Positions 44,810 through 57,128 of a DNA stretch of 64,000 bases are shown here, piece by piece. The notes beneath the pieces were generated by a model that ran no database searches, had not been told where the DNA came from, and was given only the letters and a program-made list of their open reading frames with translations. A program made the translations under genes and the position numbers. The DNA is from Vesta saturnalis (lineage: Eukaryota > Arthropoda > Insecta > Coleoptera > Lampyridae), in assembly GCA_036346205.1 (NCBI GenBank), contig JARFJB010001166.1, positions 10,463,501 through 10,527,500 of the forward strand. The letters run 5' to 3'. The first letter of the stretch is position 1, and every line of letters starts with the position of its first letter.

Positions 44810-47329
44810 CCTAATTATTATTATTATTATGCATAGAACATTAACGTACACGAATCGTAACTATCGAAACATATTTGTACTACTGAAAGTTGGTCTTTTA
44901 CTTTGTAATTTTGTTTGTAAGATTTAGTTAGACACTGCGTCATTGAAAAAAAAATTATGGTGTCAAAGACGTGAAACGTGTGCTTAACTGAATTAGTATT
45001 TCTTAAATATAAATTATGCAGGACGTTTTCATTTTATATTTATTTAGGTTTTAGCACGAATGCTACATTTTTTAATTTCTAATGCCTACATCTGCTTTAT
45101 TATCGTCGGTGGGAAAGTTTTTTCGAGTTGATTGAGTTCAATTTTTTTCTGATAGTATTAGCAATATAATGCACGTGTTGATAAGAACAATAAACGCGTA
45201 ATCACTTAGGAAAACTACAATACCATTTAGAAGTAGTGCATTTAAGTTTACACATAAGTATAGCCATTAATTCAATGTTCAATTAATTGAATTTCTCTTT
45301 TGAGAGTGATTGATCGATTGTGAAATGAGTTCATAAGAATCAACAAACAGTTTGTAACATTTCGTTGCAGAAATCCGATACGGATCAAACGTGTAAGACA
45401 CTCCACAAAGTCATTGTTTTTAATTTTGTATTTTAAGTGATGTAGATATAATCTGGTTAAAAAAAAAATTAATGGGATAAGTGTTATTACTCAGCGAAAT
45501 AGAATGCGCAATTAAGATTCGAAGAATTTTAATTTTCAATACAAAGGAGCAGTATAATTTTATGCAGATGTGTAGCGTGGGTTTTCCAATAGGAGTAACT
45601 CAGAAAGTTGTTTGTCATATTTTACACTTGGCGGTGATGTTTCAATGGAAAGTTAAATAATTCCCAGGCCAGGAGGTGACCCGTGCGAGGGTCGAAGGTG
45701 GTCACGCGCTCAGCCACCGAACTTACCATAACGACTTGCTTGAGTCATTCTTTAATGCCATCAACATTATTACATAGAAACATTCTCACGCATCCTACTA
45801 AACACATTATACCTACGATCGTAATTACTTCCTAAAGGAAAATTTTATTCTCATAATTGTACCCATTTCCACCTACTTAAAATAAAAATGCAAAAGTTGA
45901 AAGGAAATTGCGATTTTCCTACATTGGAAATACGTAATACATAAAAGTGCATAACGAAATGTAATTAATACCAATTTTATAATTAGTGATGCAGAATGCA
46001 AAATGGAAGGGGGGAACTGGAACGGTATTAACAGCGGAGGTGGCGGCTTCAAGACCGTGAGAACGTCGAACGGACACGCTTCGAAGGATCGGTATGCAGG
46101 CACGGCCGTCGTCCTGCTTGAATGTAATCGGTGAGTGGTTACACGCGTGCTGGGCACGGGATCTTGGTCCATCACTTGATTAATCTTCACTAGAAATCGT
46201 ACTTCATTATTTAGAAACTACTTAGCACTAAGTCGGTGCTTTGTTCGAGATAATAAACTCTTGTCTTTGACTCATTACATTTATTGGTTTTTGAATCTAA
46301 GATTGATTGACGTTACAAATTAAAAAAAAAACTATACAATATTTTAGCTACATTACTCGGAGATGTTTAGAAATTTTTTTTGGATACGAACGCTCTTGCA
46401 CGTTGTAGGTAGATCTTTCTTTTATTTCTTGCACAGTCACGATAATAAATAAGTTTGATGGCAAATCGATTATACCGCGGCTACAATTGCCCAAAATGAG
46501 CACTGAATTTTTTTAACAATCGTTTACATGCTTTTTTTTATTACATGCCCCAATTCAATAGAAAGTAGGATAAAGGCTATTTTGTGAAGTTTATGTAATT
46601 AGCCCCCGGAAATAGTGTCGATATTTTAATTTCTCTAGACAACTAATTGAAATATGGAAATTAGCTTGGTGCTAAACCCCATCTTTCTTAACGAATTAGA
46701 AACTGTGCTCTATTTGGAATTGTGAAATTTTATAATTTGGTTAAACCGCACATGCCCATCAACACACAAAGAACTTTTTTAACTCTAATTCTATATTCGG
46801 GATTCCAGATTTTATTGCTCAATGCGTTTAGTGTTGGTAACTAAAAGTAAGCTGGAACCCTCGAATTAGAAGATACATAAAATTATACTAATCATTGTTA
46901 ACAAAGAACTTCTCTTCACATACATTATGATAAACCTAAAGCACAAATCGTGAGTTAAAAAAATAGTTAAAATGTTTTTTTTTGTTGAAATGCACTATAA
47001 TCCGCCTGAAAACAAAATTTTTAGGTTATAATTTATTGCTAATTATAAACAATCAAAACTTAACCTAAATATTCGACCGTCAGACGACGACAATAATGTT
47101 CAAGGTGATTCACAAAATTAATTGGTAAAATATTTTGAGCATAAATAGGCACAAGAAATAAAATTAATAAAAACACAAAATTTGTTGTAAATAACTTAAT
47201 TATAATATTCTTAGAAAGTATAGTCAAAGACATTTGGCGTGAAACAACATACGACCTTCCAACCTACAAAGTGGAAATTAAAAGAAATGAAATACATCTT
47301 TTAGGGTAAATATAAATAGGCAACGTAAA

Positions 47330-47336
<7 letters not shown>
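44810..47336. other. No gene recognised
   Basis: AT-rich. A minus-strand 105-residue ORF (45873-46190) is Pro/Leu-rich without motifs and is probably chance. Dispersed repeat B copy 2 lies at about 47240-47330. Confidence 0.5.

Positions 47337-47395
<59 letters not shown>
47337..47395. repeat. (TA)n microsatellite
   Basis: A TA run that ends exactly at the start of the giant palindrome. Confidence 0.95.
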
Positions 47396-47399
<4 letters not shown>

Positions 47400-48120
47400 C
47401 GGCTATATTATGGAATAAATTCAATAATTATTACATCGGCAACTTCAGAGAAACATCCCGATACCCGTCGATTTTTATTTTTAGACGCGTGGTTGTTCAG
47501 GTTATTAATTTATTTTTGAGGTTACCTATGTAAGCGTGATGACGTCATTGATGATTTTCTTTAATGGAAAGAGGAGGTGTTGCAATGGAACTTTTGAGAG
47601 ATCTTTTAATTATCTAAGCAGTCGTAGCAATAGTTTTGAGTATTTGCGTTACGTATACAGGGTGATTCAAGATTATTGTTGTTCTATAAAAATACAAGTG
47701 AACTACCAAATTTGGTATGTAGACATAATAGGTCATGATCTATCTTTTAAAACTATTTTCAAAAGTGCAACGTTGCCACGTCTACCAGAAACCCAAGGCA
47801 ACTTTGAAAATTCAAATTGAATACCCTGTATGTTATTGCATTGTCGGATTCTGCATAAAATTCTAAGCAACTCTTGTTAATATTTCCCTATACCCATATC
47901 TAAGCGTTACATAAATGACCTCTAAAATAAAATAATAATCTGACCAACCGCACACTTAAAAATAAAAATCGACTGGTTTCGGAATTTTTTTCTGATTTTA
48001 TTTGGTTTCTGTCATAATAATATTTGGAAAAAAAACTGATTCACTTCATATGTCGAGCAGTTTAGTATCAAGAATACAGTAAGCACATTAAAAATGATAG
48101 CGAAAAGAAATATCAATTAT

Positions 48121-48308
48121 GATTGGATGTGGAGATAGAACCAGAAAGCAACTACAAGTATGTAACTTATCTAATACAAAATATCCTAACAAACCTATCA
48201 GACAATCGACAGTTAGTTAAATTGAAAAAAACTAGGGAAACTGGTTACGTTAAACACGTTGCAAACACTGGTCATTTACAAATAAACGAAAATGTAAAAT
48301 TAAATTAA
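48121..48308 (+). pseudogene. Inverted partial copy of the DD41D transposase 5' end
   Basis: The plus-strand frame reads ESNYKYVTYLIQNILTN, KLKKTRETGYVKHVANTGHL and INENVKLN. This corresponds to QLQACNLFNTKYPDTP, RKFRETGHVKANAG and MNENVKLD of the transposase encoded in the opposite direction at 48423-49462. The inverted repeat therefore reaches into coding sequence, and read-through transcripts could fold back on the transposase mRNA region. Confidence 0.85.
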
Positions 48309-48422
48309 TTCACACAGGTAAGTAAGTATCTACTATTAACACAAAACAGAAAAAAAATTGTTTAACATTGTAGAATTGTTTGTAACTCAATTTAAATGTT
48401 CAAATTGCGACCCTCCTACTTC

Positions 48423-49462
48423 TTAGCAGTAATTGAACCGACGACCACAAGCTTCTTGAACATTGTGGATCATTTGTGGACTAATCTTACGCATTTCTAA
48501 TCTAATTCTATTTTTCAAATCTTCCAAATTTCGTGGTTTCTCGACGTATACTTTAGATTTTAAATAGCACCATAGAAAAAATCAAGAAGTGTAAGATCTG
48601 GAAATCTTGGAGGCCACTCTACAGATCCTCGTCTACCAATCCATCTACCAGGAAAAATTATGTTTAAAAAATCGCGAACAGGACGTATATAGTGAGGAGG
48701 TGCACCATCTTGCTGAAACCATATATTAACATTTGGTAAATCAGGATCATTTTCATTTGGGAAAATTACTGCAATGGCAGGTATAGGTTCATATTGTAAG
48801 AAGTCCAGATATCGTTGCCCTGTAAGAGTTTCATCGAAGAAAAAAGGACCAGTGATTCTGTTCTCTACTATCCCCGACCAGACATTCACTTTTTGAGGAT
48901 ACTGAGTGTGTAACTCATTCATCCAGTGAGGATTCTCTTTACTCCAATATTTACAGTTTTGTCGATTCACTGTACCATTTAAGGAAAATGTAGCTTCATC
49001 CGAAAAAAGAATTTGACGAAGGAATCCTGGATTGCAATTACATAAGTCTTGCATGACTTCACAAAACTTCATTCGGCGATCCGGATCATCTTCATTGAGT
49101 TCCTGGACATTCTGGACTTTATACGGATGGTATTTCTCCTTTTTAAGTTCACGTAATACCGACCTTTGTGAAATACCTTCATCAGCTGCAATTGCTCGGG
49201 AACTACTATGAGGATTTTCTACCAAACTTAACAACACATCAAGTTTTACATTTTCGTTCATTTTTGGACGACCAGCATTTGCTTTAACGTGACCAGTTTC
49301 CCTAAATTTTCTTTCAATTTTACTAACTGTTAATTGTCCGATAGGTGTATCTGGATATTTTGTATTAAACAAGTTACATGCTTGTAGTTGCGTTCTGGTT
49401 TTATCTCCACATCCAATCATAATTAATACTTCAATTCGTTGTATTTCACTTAATGGTGCCAT
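48423..49462 (-). pseudogene. DD41D transposase, catalytic triad intact, one frameshift
   Basis: The first 300 residues are open from MAPLSEIQRIEVLIMIGCGD. HTH segments span about 20-110 (QACNLFNTKYPDTPIGQLTV; AIAADEGISQRSVLRELKKE). Then LFSDEATF (Asp155), NVWSGIV, FQQDGAPPHY (Asp252) and LTLLDFF (Asp294), with 41 residues between the last two. At 48575 or so a one-base loss turns LDFFLWG-type sequence into LDFFYGAI and a stop. The shifted frame continues with YVEKPRNLEDLKNRIRL and ends ACGRRFNYC at TAA 48423-48425. It thus complements element 2, which is open but lacks the third Asp. The 5' part is duplicated in inverted form at 48121-48308. Confidence 0.88.
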
Positions 49463-50337
49463 TTTTATTAATTAATTATCAGTTATTCACTTAGTACAAA
49501 TACCTACAATGTAATACCATTAAATACTGAAGTAAGTAGTAAGTGTCTTAAATTTGACTCGTGCCAACTCGATATCTAAATAATTTATTCTTTTTGCTAC
49601 TTTCTTTTTATTGTCAGTTTTAAACTGAATTATTTCTGTATTCTTGATACTAACCTGCTCGACATATGAAGTGAATCAGTTTTTTCCCAAGATTATTATG
49701 ACAGAACTTTGAAACCAAATAAAATCAGAAAAAAATTCCGAAACCAGTCGATTTTTATTTTTAAGTGTGCGGTTGGTCAGATTATTATTTTATTTTAGAG
49801 GTCATTTATGTAACGCTTAGAGACGGGTATAGGGAAATATTAACAAAAGTTGCTTAGAATTTTATGCAGAATCCGAAAATGCAATAACATACAGGGTATT
49901 CAATTTGAATCTTCAAAGTTGCCTTGGGTTTCTGGTAGAAGTGGCAACGTTGCACTTTTTAAAATAGTTTTAAAAGATAGATCATGACCTATTATGTCTA
50001 CATACCAAATTTGGAATAGTTGTCTTTTTTAGTTCGCTTGTATTTTTATAGAACAACAATAATCTTGAATCACCCTGTATACGTAACGCAAATACTCAAA
50101 ACTATTGCTACGACTGATTAGATAATTAAAAGATCTCTCAAAAGTTCCATTGCAACAACTCCCCTTTCCATTAAAGAAAATCATCAATGACGTTATCACG
50201 CTTACATAGGTAACAAAAATAAATGAATAACCTGAACAACCGCGCGTCTAAAAATAAAAATCGATGGATATCGGGATTTTTCTCTGAAGTTGCCGATTTA
50301 AGAATTATTGAATTTATTCCATAATTTAGCCGCTCAC

Positions 50338-50739
50338 GGTATATATGCCGACAAAAAATCCAAATCCGCCAGATTCTATGAAAATATCGAAAGTAAATTT
50401 TAAGCACTATAAACCTTATGTAAGTAATTAAGGCTTATTTGGTTTTGTATTTAAAAATTTAAAAATTTTATATGGAAAATAGTTGATAATTATTCAGATA
50501 TTGAAATTGAAAATTGCATAAAACATAATTAATTTGTAATTTTAAAATCTATATCCTTGTCCTCTCCAGCCCTGGTCAATCCATTCTTGTTGGTGTTGCG
50601 ATGCTTTGTGTTATTGTATATTTTACACTCATGAGATGAGATGTGGTTATTTTTGTGTAAAAAAAGAAAAAAAAGATTTAGATTTGTTTGAATATTTGCG
50701 ATAATTGGTTTAAATGTGCGTGTTGTTTAGTGGGGTATA
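50338..50739. other. No gene recognised
   Basis: AT-rich flank of the palindrome. Confidence 0.5.
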
Positions 50740-51530
50740 GCGTGTCGTGTGGTTAATCCGATTCGTTTGCCGGTATCATGCTAGGTCGTCATCGAATAGA
50801 CGGGGGGTTGAGGAGGGTATAAGGAACATTATCTAGGAAATCTCCTCAGGGAGGTCATCAAGGAGTTGGGTTAGGATTGCGGAAGCATATTTGAATTTTG
50901 GTTTGGGTTTTTACCGTGGAAATTTAGGAAAACGGTAGTTATAAGGAGTGGTAAGGATCTCTCGGGTTGGGATTGTGTCGCCAAAGATTATTCTGTGTGC
51001 ACAGTTCCTTTGTAGTGTTTGTATTCTGTGTGTGATGGATGGCACGTTTACGTGTTGTATTGTGAGGTTATTAGGGCACCTCCAGGGTAACCAGTGTATG
51101 CGTCAGACTATTCGTCGTTCACTGGAAGCGATAGAAGAGAGGTGATTGGGGCTTATTTTAGTGTACATGGGTGCTCGGAAATCCATAATAGGGTGTATGT
51201 ATGTTTTGTGGGTGTGTTGTAGTGTATTGTGGTGGAAACCACTGAGTTTACCCCGGCGGACACCCACTAGATTTTTTCGGTTTTCTATCCTGCTTAGCGT
51301 TCTTTATATATCGGGGAGTCAATTGAGGGTTCTGGTGAATAGGATTCCTAAGTAGGTATCTTGTTGTTGGAGTGGCAGTCTTTCTTGATTCAGGGTGAAG
51401 GAAACATTGCTGTTGGCTAGGTTTGGGAATGTATCTTCGGTGTAGATTGCATTGCTTGTGATTGAATGCTCTAGTGGTTTCCGTAAGCAGCTTCAACAAG
51501 GGATCGTGACACGTTCGGTTAGGACGGAAG
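50740..51530 (-). pseudogene. Jockey-like LINE C-terminal fragment
   Basis: Minus-strand frames joined over stops read LANSNVSFTLNQERLPLQQQ, DTYLGILFTRTLN, ENRKNLVGVRRGK, TYIHPIMDFRAPMYTKISPN, HLSSIASSERRIVRRIHWLP, IQTLQRNCAHRIIL. The YLGI, RPIMxFxAPxY and LERRxLRRI wording is that of the thumb and C-terminal region of Jockey-type reverse transcriptases. The palm domain is missing, and several stops and frame changes are present. Higher GT content on the plus strand marks it off from the surroundings. It need not be the same family as the 1930-2725 remnant, because the two do not overlap in the protein. Confidence 0.65.
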
Positions 51531-51639
51531 CCGAATTAGCTGTTGGGAAGGACTTCGTTAAATTCGAGGTGTCCTCTGTCGACATTTTTACACCTTTTAA
51601 ATATGAAGCAGTTTCAAAAACTGCGTCTAATAACCCTTC

Positions 51640-51760
51640 TCCTCACCTTCGCTGGATTTTTCCCGAAATCTAATCAGTTCCAATAAAAATAAAAACAAGC
51701 TTAAGTACGAAATTTCAAGTACGTACATCTTATCGTTCTCGAGTTACATCCACATGCATA
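51640..51760. repeat. Microsatellite-linked dispersed repeat, left half
   Basis: Matches 41870-41985 (CGCTGGATTTTTCCCGAAAT, CTAATCAGTTCCAA, AAACAAGCTTAAGTACGAAA), but here no CA run follows. Confidence 0.6.
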
Positions 51761-51789
51761 TAATGTAAAGAAATAGTATGCATAATGCC

Positions 51790-52582
51790 TAATAATTTGG
51801 AAGTTTTCAGGTTTTATAGAAAACGCTCGAACACGTCAATTTAGTTTTTCAGTTTCCCACATTCTGATAAAATTCATTTTTTTATTGACAGGCATGTGGT
51901 ACATCATTTGAAACTTGTTACCAGTACGATCCAAAGTTTTTGTGAGATTCTGTTGCGCCGTTTCAATTGTGGAAATTATCTTTAATTTATTCCTAGTAAA
52001 ACAATAACTGTTTCTTGTTTTGTCAGAAAAAAAGTAAATTATCCAGGACAGTATAACAGTCCTAAGGCTTTATCATTCAATGTCTGCCCTTACATCCGGT
52101 TTCTTGGCCTGAGTTTGTTTTTAAATCAATGTTGGAAAAAAAAATAATTTCAGTATCGTTGCAATAGTAGTTTTGTATTTTTATGATTGTTTGACGATTA
52201 TTTATAGTGTTCTTGTTTTTTTTACATTACGCATTGCCCGGCTTTCACTGATAATAAAACCATGTTTAATGGTTTGCTTTTTTTTGACAAAACAAGAAAC
52301 AGCCATTCTAGTAAATTTAAAATAATTTTCACAATAATTCTCGCCATTGTGAACCGCGCGACAGAATCGCACAAAAATGTAGGAAAGCACTGAATGAAAC
52401 AAGAGCTTTCAAATGATGTATTACAAGCCATGTTTTGTTATTTAAGAAAGATGTCGATGACGTCATATTTTTAACAAATACTAATGAAAAACAAATGAAT
52501 TCTATCAGAACGTGGGAAACTGAGAAACTAAATTGACGTGCTCGAGCGAATGCGATAACACCCTAAAACTACCAAATTATTA
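51790..52582. repeat. Foldback: inverted arms of 300-360 bp
   Basis: The left arm from AATAATTTGGAAGTTTTCAG pairs inversely with the right arm ending at 52582. Shared blocks in order from the outside are CGCTCGAACACGTCAATTTA, TTTCAGTTTCCCAC, TTCTGATAAAATTCAT, ACATCATTTGAAA, GATTCTGT and GTTTCTTGTTTTGTCA. The centre, about 52100-52215, is unpaired. Length is 793 bp without a transposase, resembling a non-autonomous foldback or MITE. Confidence 0.8.
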
Positions 52583-52599
52583 CATGTAGTCCATACTTT

Positions 52600-52750
52600 T
52601 TTCTACACTGTACACACACGCGTGCTCAGACATTCACATGTACACGCAGGCGACAACGTACACACATTTACACACGCACAAGCACACTCACGTTCACGCA
52701 CACGTACATGCACTCTCACACGCACACACACTTACATACGTTCACGCAAC
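52600..52750. repeat. CACG/CACA-rich run
   Basis: Imperfect ACACACGC and CACACTCACG words follow the foldback. Confidence 0.8.
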
Positions 52751-52886
52751 CTCCCAATACCAGCAACTTTGAAGACTCCTCTCAATATTGAGAGATTTCA
52801 ATGATCTTAACTCTAATTGGCTTCAATTTTCATCTACCACTAACCCGGCTGGTCATAGTATATAAATATTTGTTATTTCATGTGAT

Positions 52887-55800
52887 TCACACAAGTAATT
52901 TCAACACAACACACATAACAACAACAAACACAAACACAAAAACACAAAAACAAAACACAAAACACAAACACACACAAACACAACACACACAAACACACAA
53001 ACACACAAACAAAACACAACAAAACACAAACACACAAACACACAAACACACAAAAACACACAAAACACAAAACAACAAAACACACAAACATCACAAACAC
53101 AACAACATACACACAAACAAAACACACACACAAAACAAACATAACAAAAACACAAACACACACAACAACACAAAACACAAAACAAAACAACAAACAACAA
53201 ATACACATAAAACAATAAACACAACACACAACACACAAAACACACAAACACAAACAACAAAAACACAAACACATAACAACAAACAACAAACACACAAACA
53301 ACACAAAACACAAAACACATAAAACAAAATCATACAAACACAAAACACAACATAAACACACAAACAACAAACATACAACAAAACAACACATAAAAACACA
53401 AACATATACAAAATAACACAATATAACACATACAATACTAAATAAAAACATAAAACAAACAAAACACAAACATCACAAACAAAACATAAACACAAAACAC
53501 ATAAAACATACAAACACTAAAACACACAAACACATACAAAAACAAACACACAAACACAACAAAACACAAAACACACACAAAACAAACACAACACACACAC
53601 AAACACAAAACAACACACAAACACACAACACACAAACACACAAACACAACACAAACACATAAACAAAACACAAACACACAAAACACAAACAACAAACAAC
53701 AAAAACACAACAAAAAAACAACAAACACAAAAATACAATAACACACAAAACACAAAACATAACACACAACAACAAAACATAAACAAAAACATAAACACAC
53801 AAAACATATAAACAAAAAACAAAAACAAAAATAAAACATAACAAAAATAAATCACAATAAAAATAAACACATAAACACACAAAACATAAACAACATAAAT
53901 ATAATAATATAAAAACATAATAAAAATATAAACACAAACAATAAACACATAAACATATACAACAATAACACATAACACAAAAACAAAAACAATAAACACA
54001 AAACACAAATAAATAAACAATATCATAAACACAAAACAAAACACAAATACAAAAAACAACAACACAAACACACAAAAACACAAACACAACACACAAAACA
54101 AACACAAACACATAACTACACAAACACAAAACACACAAACACATAACACACAAACATAAACACAAACAAAACACATAAACAAAACACGCAAACACATACA
54201 ATACACAATATAAACAAAACATAAAAACAAAACACAGAAACACAAAACACAATAACAACATAAACAACATAAACACATAAACACAAAATCACAAACAACA
54301 CAAAAATACATAAATAACACATACACAAAACACACTAATACACTATAAACATAAACTACAAAAAAACAAAACACAAACACACAAACAAAAACAAAAACAC
54401 TAAACAATAACACATAATAAATAACACAAAACAACACAAAACATAAACACATAACACCAAAACAACACATAACATAAACACAACACAAAACAAACATAAC
54501 AAACAACAAACAATCAATACAAACACAAACACAAAACACAAATCACAAACACTAAACAAATACGAACAACATAAACTACACTAAACACAAAACACTAAAC
54601 ACACAAACACCAATAAACACCATATACACACAAACACACAAACCAACAACAATACACAAACACAAAAGCACAAAAACACAAACACACAACACCAAACAAA
54701 ACACGAAACACCAAACACACAAAACATACAAACACAAACACAACAAACACATCAAACACATAACACAAACACAAACACAAAACACAAACACAAACACAAA
54801 ACACAAACATAAACACAAACACACAAACACACAAAACATAACACAAACAAACACAAAACACAAACACATAACAGCATAACACGAAACACATAAAACAAAT
54901 CACCAAACACAAACCCAAACATACACAAACATCAAACACATACAACGACACAAACACAAACACACAAACACTAACACAAACACAAACACATATACACACA
55001 AACACACCAAACACAAACACCAACAACACAAACACACAAACACAAAACAACAAACACAAAACACAAACAAACACAAAACACAAACACAAAACACAAACAC
55101 AAACACAACAAAACACAAGCAAAACACACAAACACAACAAAAACTAAACAAACACAAACAACATAAACACATACACAAAACAACACAAACACACAACACA
55201 ATAACAAACACAAACACAAACATACAAACACACAAACACCTAAACATAAAACACAAACACACAACACAAAAACAAAACACAAAAACACAAACACAAACAC
55301 TACAAACACTAAACACACAAACACATAAACACAAATAACAAACACACATAAACACACAAACACACTAAACACAAAACACACAAACACAAACACAAAACAC
55401 AAACACAACAACACGAAACACCAAACACAGAAACACCAAACACACAAACACACAAACACGAAACACAAAACACAACACGAATACACGAAACACAAAACAA
55501 CCATACACAAGTCAAACACAAAACAACAAAACACGCAATCACCTAAACACACTAAACACATAACACAAAACACAAAATACAAAACATAACAAACACTAAA
55601 ACAAATAACATAAACATATAAATACACACAAACATAAACACATAAAAACACACAAAACATAAACATAAAACATAACATACATAAACACAACAATAACACA
55701 AACACACTATAAACACAAACACACAAAACACAAATCACAAAAACAAAACACAAAAACTAAACACAAACAAACACACAGAAACAAAATAATAACACAACAA

Positions 55801-56045
55801 CACACAAATACAAACAACATAACACATAATACATCACAAAACACAAACACACAAACACACAAACATACAAACACACAAACGCACAAATACACAAACACAC
55901 GAGCACACGAACACACGAACACACGAACACTCGAACACACGAACACACGAACACACGAACACACGAACACACAAACACACGAACACACGAACACACGAAC
56001 ACACGAGCACACGAACACGCGGAAATACGAACACACGAACACACC
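52887..56045. repeat. Nearly G-free A/C tract (3.1 kb)
   Basis: The plus strand is ACAAAC/ACACAAAAC-type sequence with almost no G and little T for about 3 kb. It changes to an octamer ACACACGA array from about 55885 to 56045. The minus strand is correspondingly TG-rich and gives Cys/Val/Phe/Leu ORFs of up to 340 residues, which are artefacts. Confidence 0.95.
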
Positions 56046-56440
56046 TCGATAGCTACATGCTTTGTCGAACTCCACAACGACAGAAAAGGATACCGCCGAA
56101 TGCGGCGCCTTCTTGAACTCTGACCGGTGTCTGTTATGCCCGAGCGACGGTAGGCAAAGTTGAGAAGGCGGAAGCTGTGGTGTTACCCTGCCTACCCAAC
56201 CCGGCTTTAGAGTTTGACTGCGTATTAGGCCTCCTCGCAGGTCCCAATATTGAGATGACCCTATCTGTCATCCACAAGGCGGCAGCGGCGCTCACTCAGG
56301 GGAAAACTGTGAAGGGCCTGTGGTGAGTGATACTCACGCACGGTTCAGATACGGTTGCTCTTTTCGAGTAATCACACAAAGGTCTGCTGCGAGGAGTCGT
56401 GCCTCAGATTAAGTATATATTATCGACTATTATTTAATTC
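56046..56440 (+). repeat. Unknown module M, copy B
   Basis: Collinear with 31862-32470 (see that entry for shared blocks) and more GC-rich than its surroundings. One plus frame reads VLGLLAGPNIEMTLSVIHKA and AAALTQGKTVKGLW before a stop; copy A in the corresponding frame has MRKMVAALTQDKTTIGH. A local stem GGTGAGT/ACTCACG near 56320-56345 is visible. A short protein segment and a structured RNA are both possible. Confidence 0.55.
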
Positions 56441-56441
56441 C

Positions 56442-57128
56442 ATGTTCTGTTAACTCCGACTATTTACTCAAACAACTAATACTTGTTTTCCTTTATTTCA
56501 GATATGAAGGGCATGATCAGCGTCAACCGCACCAAACGAGTGACAATAGGACAGTCCCCACAACCGCACATCTCCATCAACAATAACCACAATCAGAAGA
56601 CTTTTTATGGATACCCACAATACTCTACATGAAGATGTCAAGAGACATACCATAACACCACGCCAACCCATCAACCATGTATTCCACACCTTGAAGAGGA
56701 CAAAGACTCCTGAGCAGCGTATCACTAAAACTACACAGTACTTCAATAACTTTTTTATACATTATTTCAGGTTGTATATAATTACAAATTTTAATAAACG
56801 CTGTTGAATTTAAATGAATTTGGTTGGATTCAAAATTATTTTTGGACGATACCCTCTTCTTTCTTTTTCAGATCTACATCCAACACCCGATATCAGAACA
56901 CCACACAACCCACGCGAACAATAAACATCACCTATAGCTACCTTCAGCTACCACCACAAGACGATAAATTCAACATGACCATACCAACATCATCATCGAA
57001 AAATCAACAACACACGGCGTTGAACAGGATTGGAACATCCTGAGCAGCGCACCATGAAACACACATAATGTACCGTTTATTGTTAAATATTAAAAAATTT
57101 TGATAAAGTTTGTTGAATTGAATTGAAT
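56442..57128 (+). repeat. Two tandem 3'-exon-like units
   Basis: Unit 1 (to about 56822) and unit 2 (56823-57128) each start with a pyrimidine tract plus CAG followed by AT, carry CCTGAGCAGCG, and end TTGAATTTAAATGAATTT or TTGAATTGAATTGAATTT after an AT-rich stretch. The interiors are A/C-rich and diverged. They could be duplicated terminal exons of a noncoding transcript linked to module M. No coding motif is visible. Confidence 0.45.

Larger units (their letters stand above)
47658..50077 (-). mobile_element. DD41D mariner-superfamily element 3
   Basis: Ends CAGGGTGATTCAAGATTATT at 47658 and its inverse at 50077, with TA flanks. This is 2420 bp with TIRs running inward over at least 420 bp. 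A CAGGGTATTC-type sequence also occurs in inverted form inside each arm (47828 and 49892), so each arm carries a sub-unit of 171-186 bp bounded by CAGGG ends and TA, like a MITE. The element lies inside the larger palindrome. Confidence 0.85.
47396..50337. repeat. Giant nested inverted repeat (2.9 kb)
   Basis: The left arm, 47396 to about 48308, is inversely repeated on the right from about 49236 to 50337. The outer end TGAACGGCTATATTATGGAA pairs with the inverse of TGAGCGGCTAAATTATGGAA. The arms also contain a smaller symmetry. A block with TAAAAATAAAAATCGA and GGTTGGTCAG-like words occurs four times, at about 47480, 47970, 49755 and 50250, in alternating orientation. The two arms are very similar along most of their length, with an extra stretch of about 190 bp in the right arm near 49460-49630. 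Confidence 0.9.

Noticed and set aside
45873..46190. 105-residue minus-strand ORF as a possible gene
   Set aside because: Composition is ordinary and no motif or splice support is visible; chance ORF length is expected here.
52873..56077. Minus-strand ORFs of up to 340 residues rich in Cys, Val, Phe and Leu, looking like membrane proteins
   Set aside because: They translate the TG-rich complement of the A/C tract. Several overlapping frames give the same composition, and no start context or motif supports them.
56300..56400. Resemblance of the GTGAGT...ACTCACGCACGGTTC stem in module M to a group II intron-type hairpin
   Set aside because: Copy A does not keep the stem pairing, and no domain V-like hairpin or maturase follows; the likeness is too short to claim.
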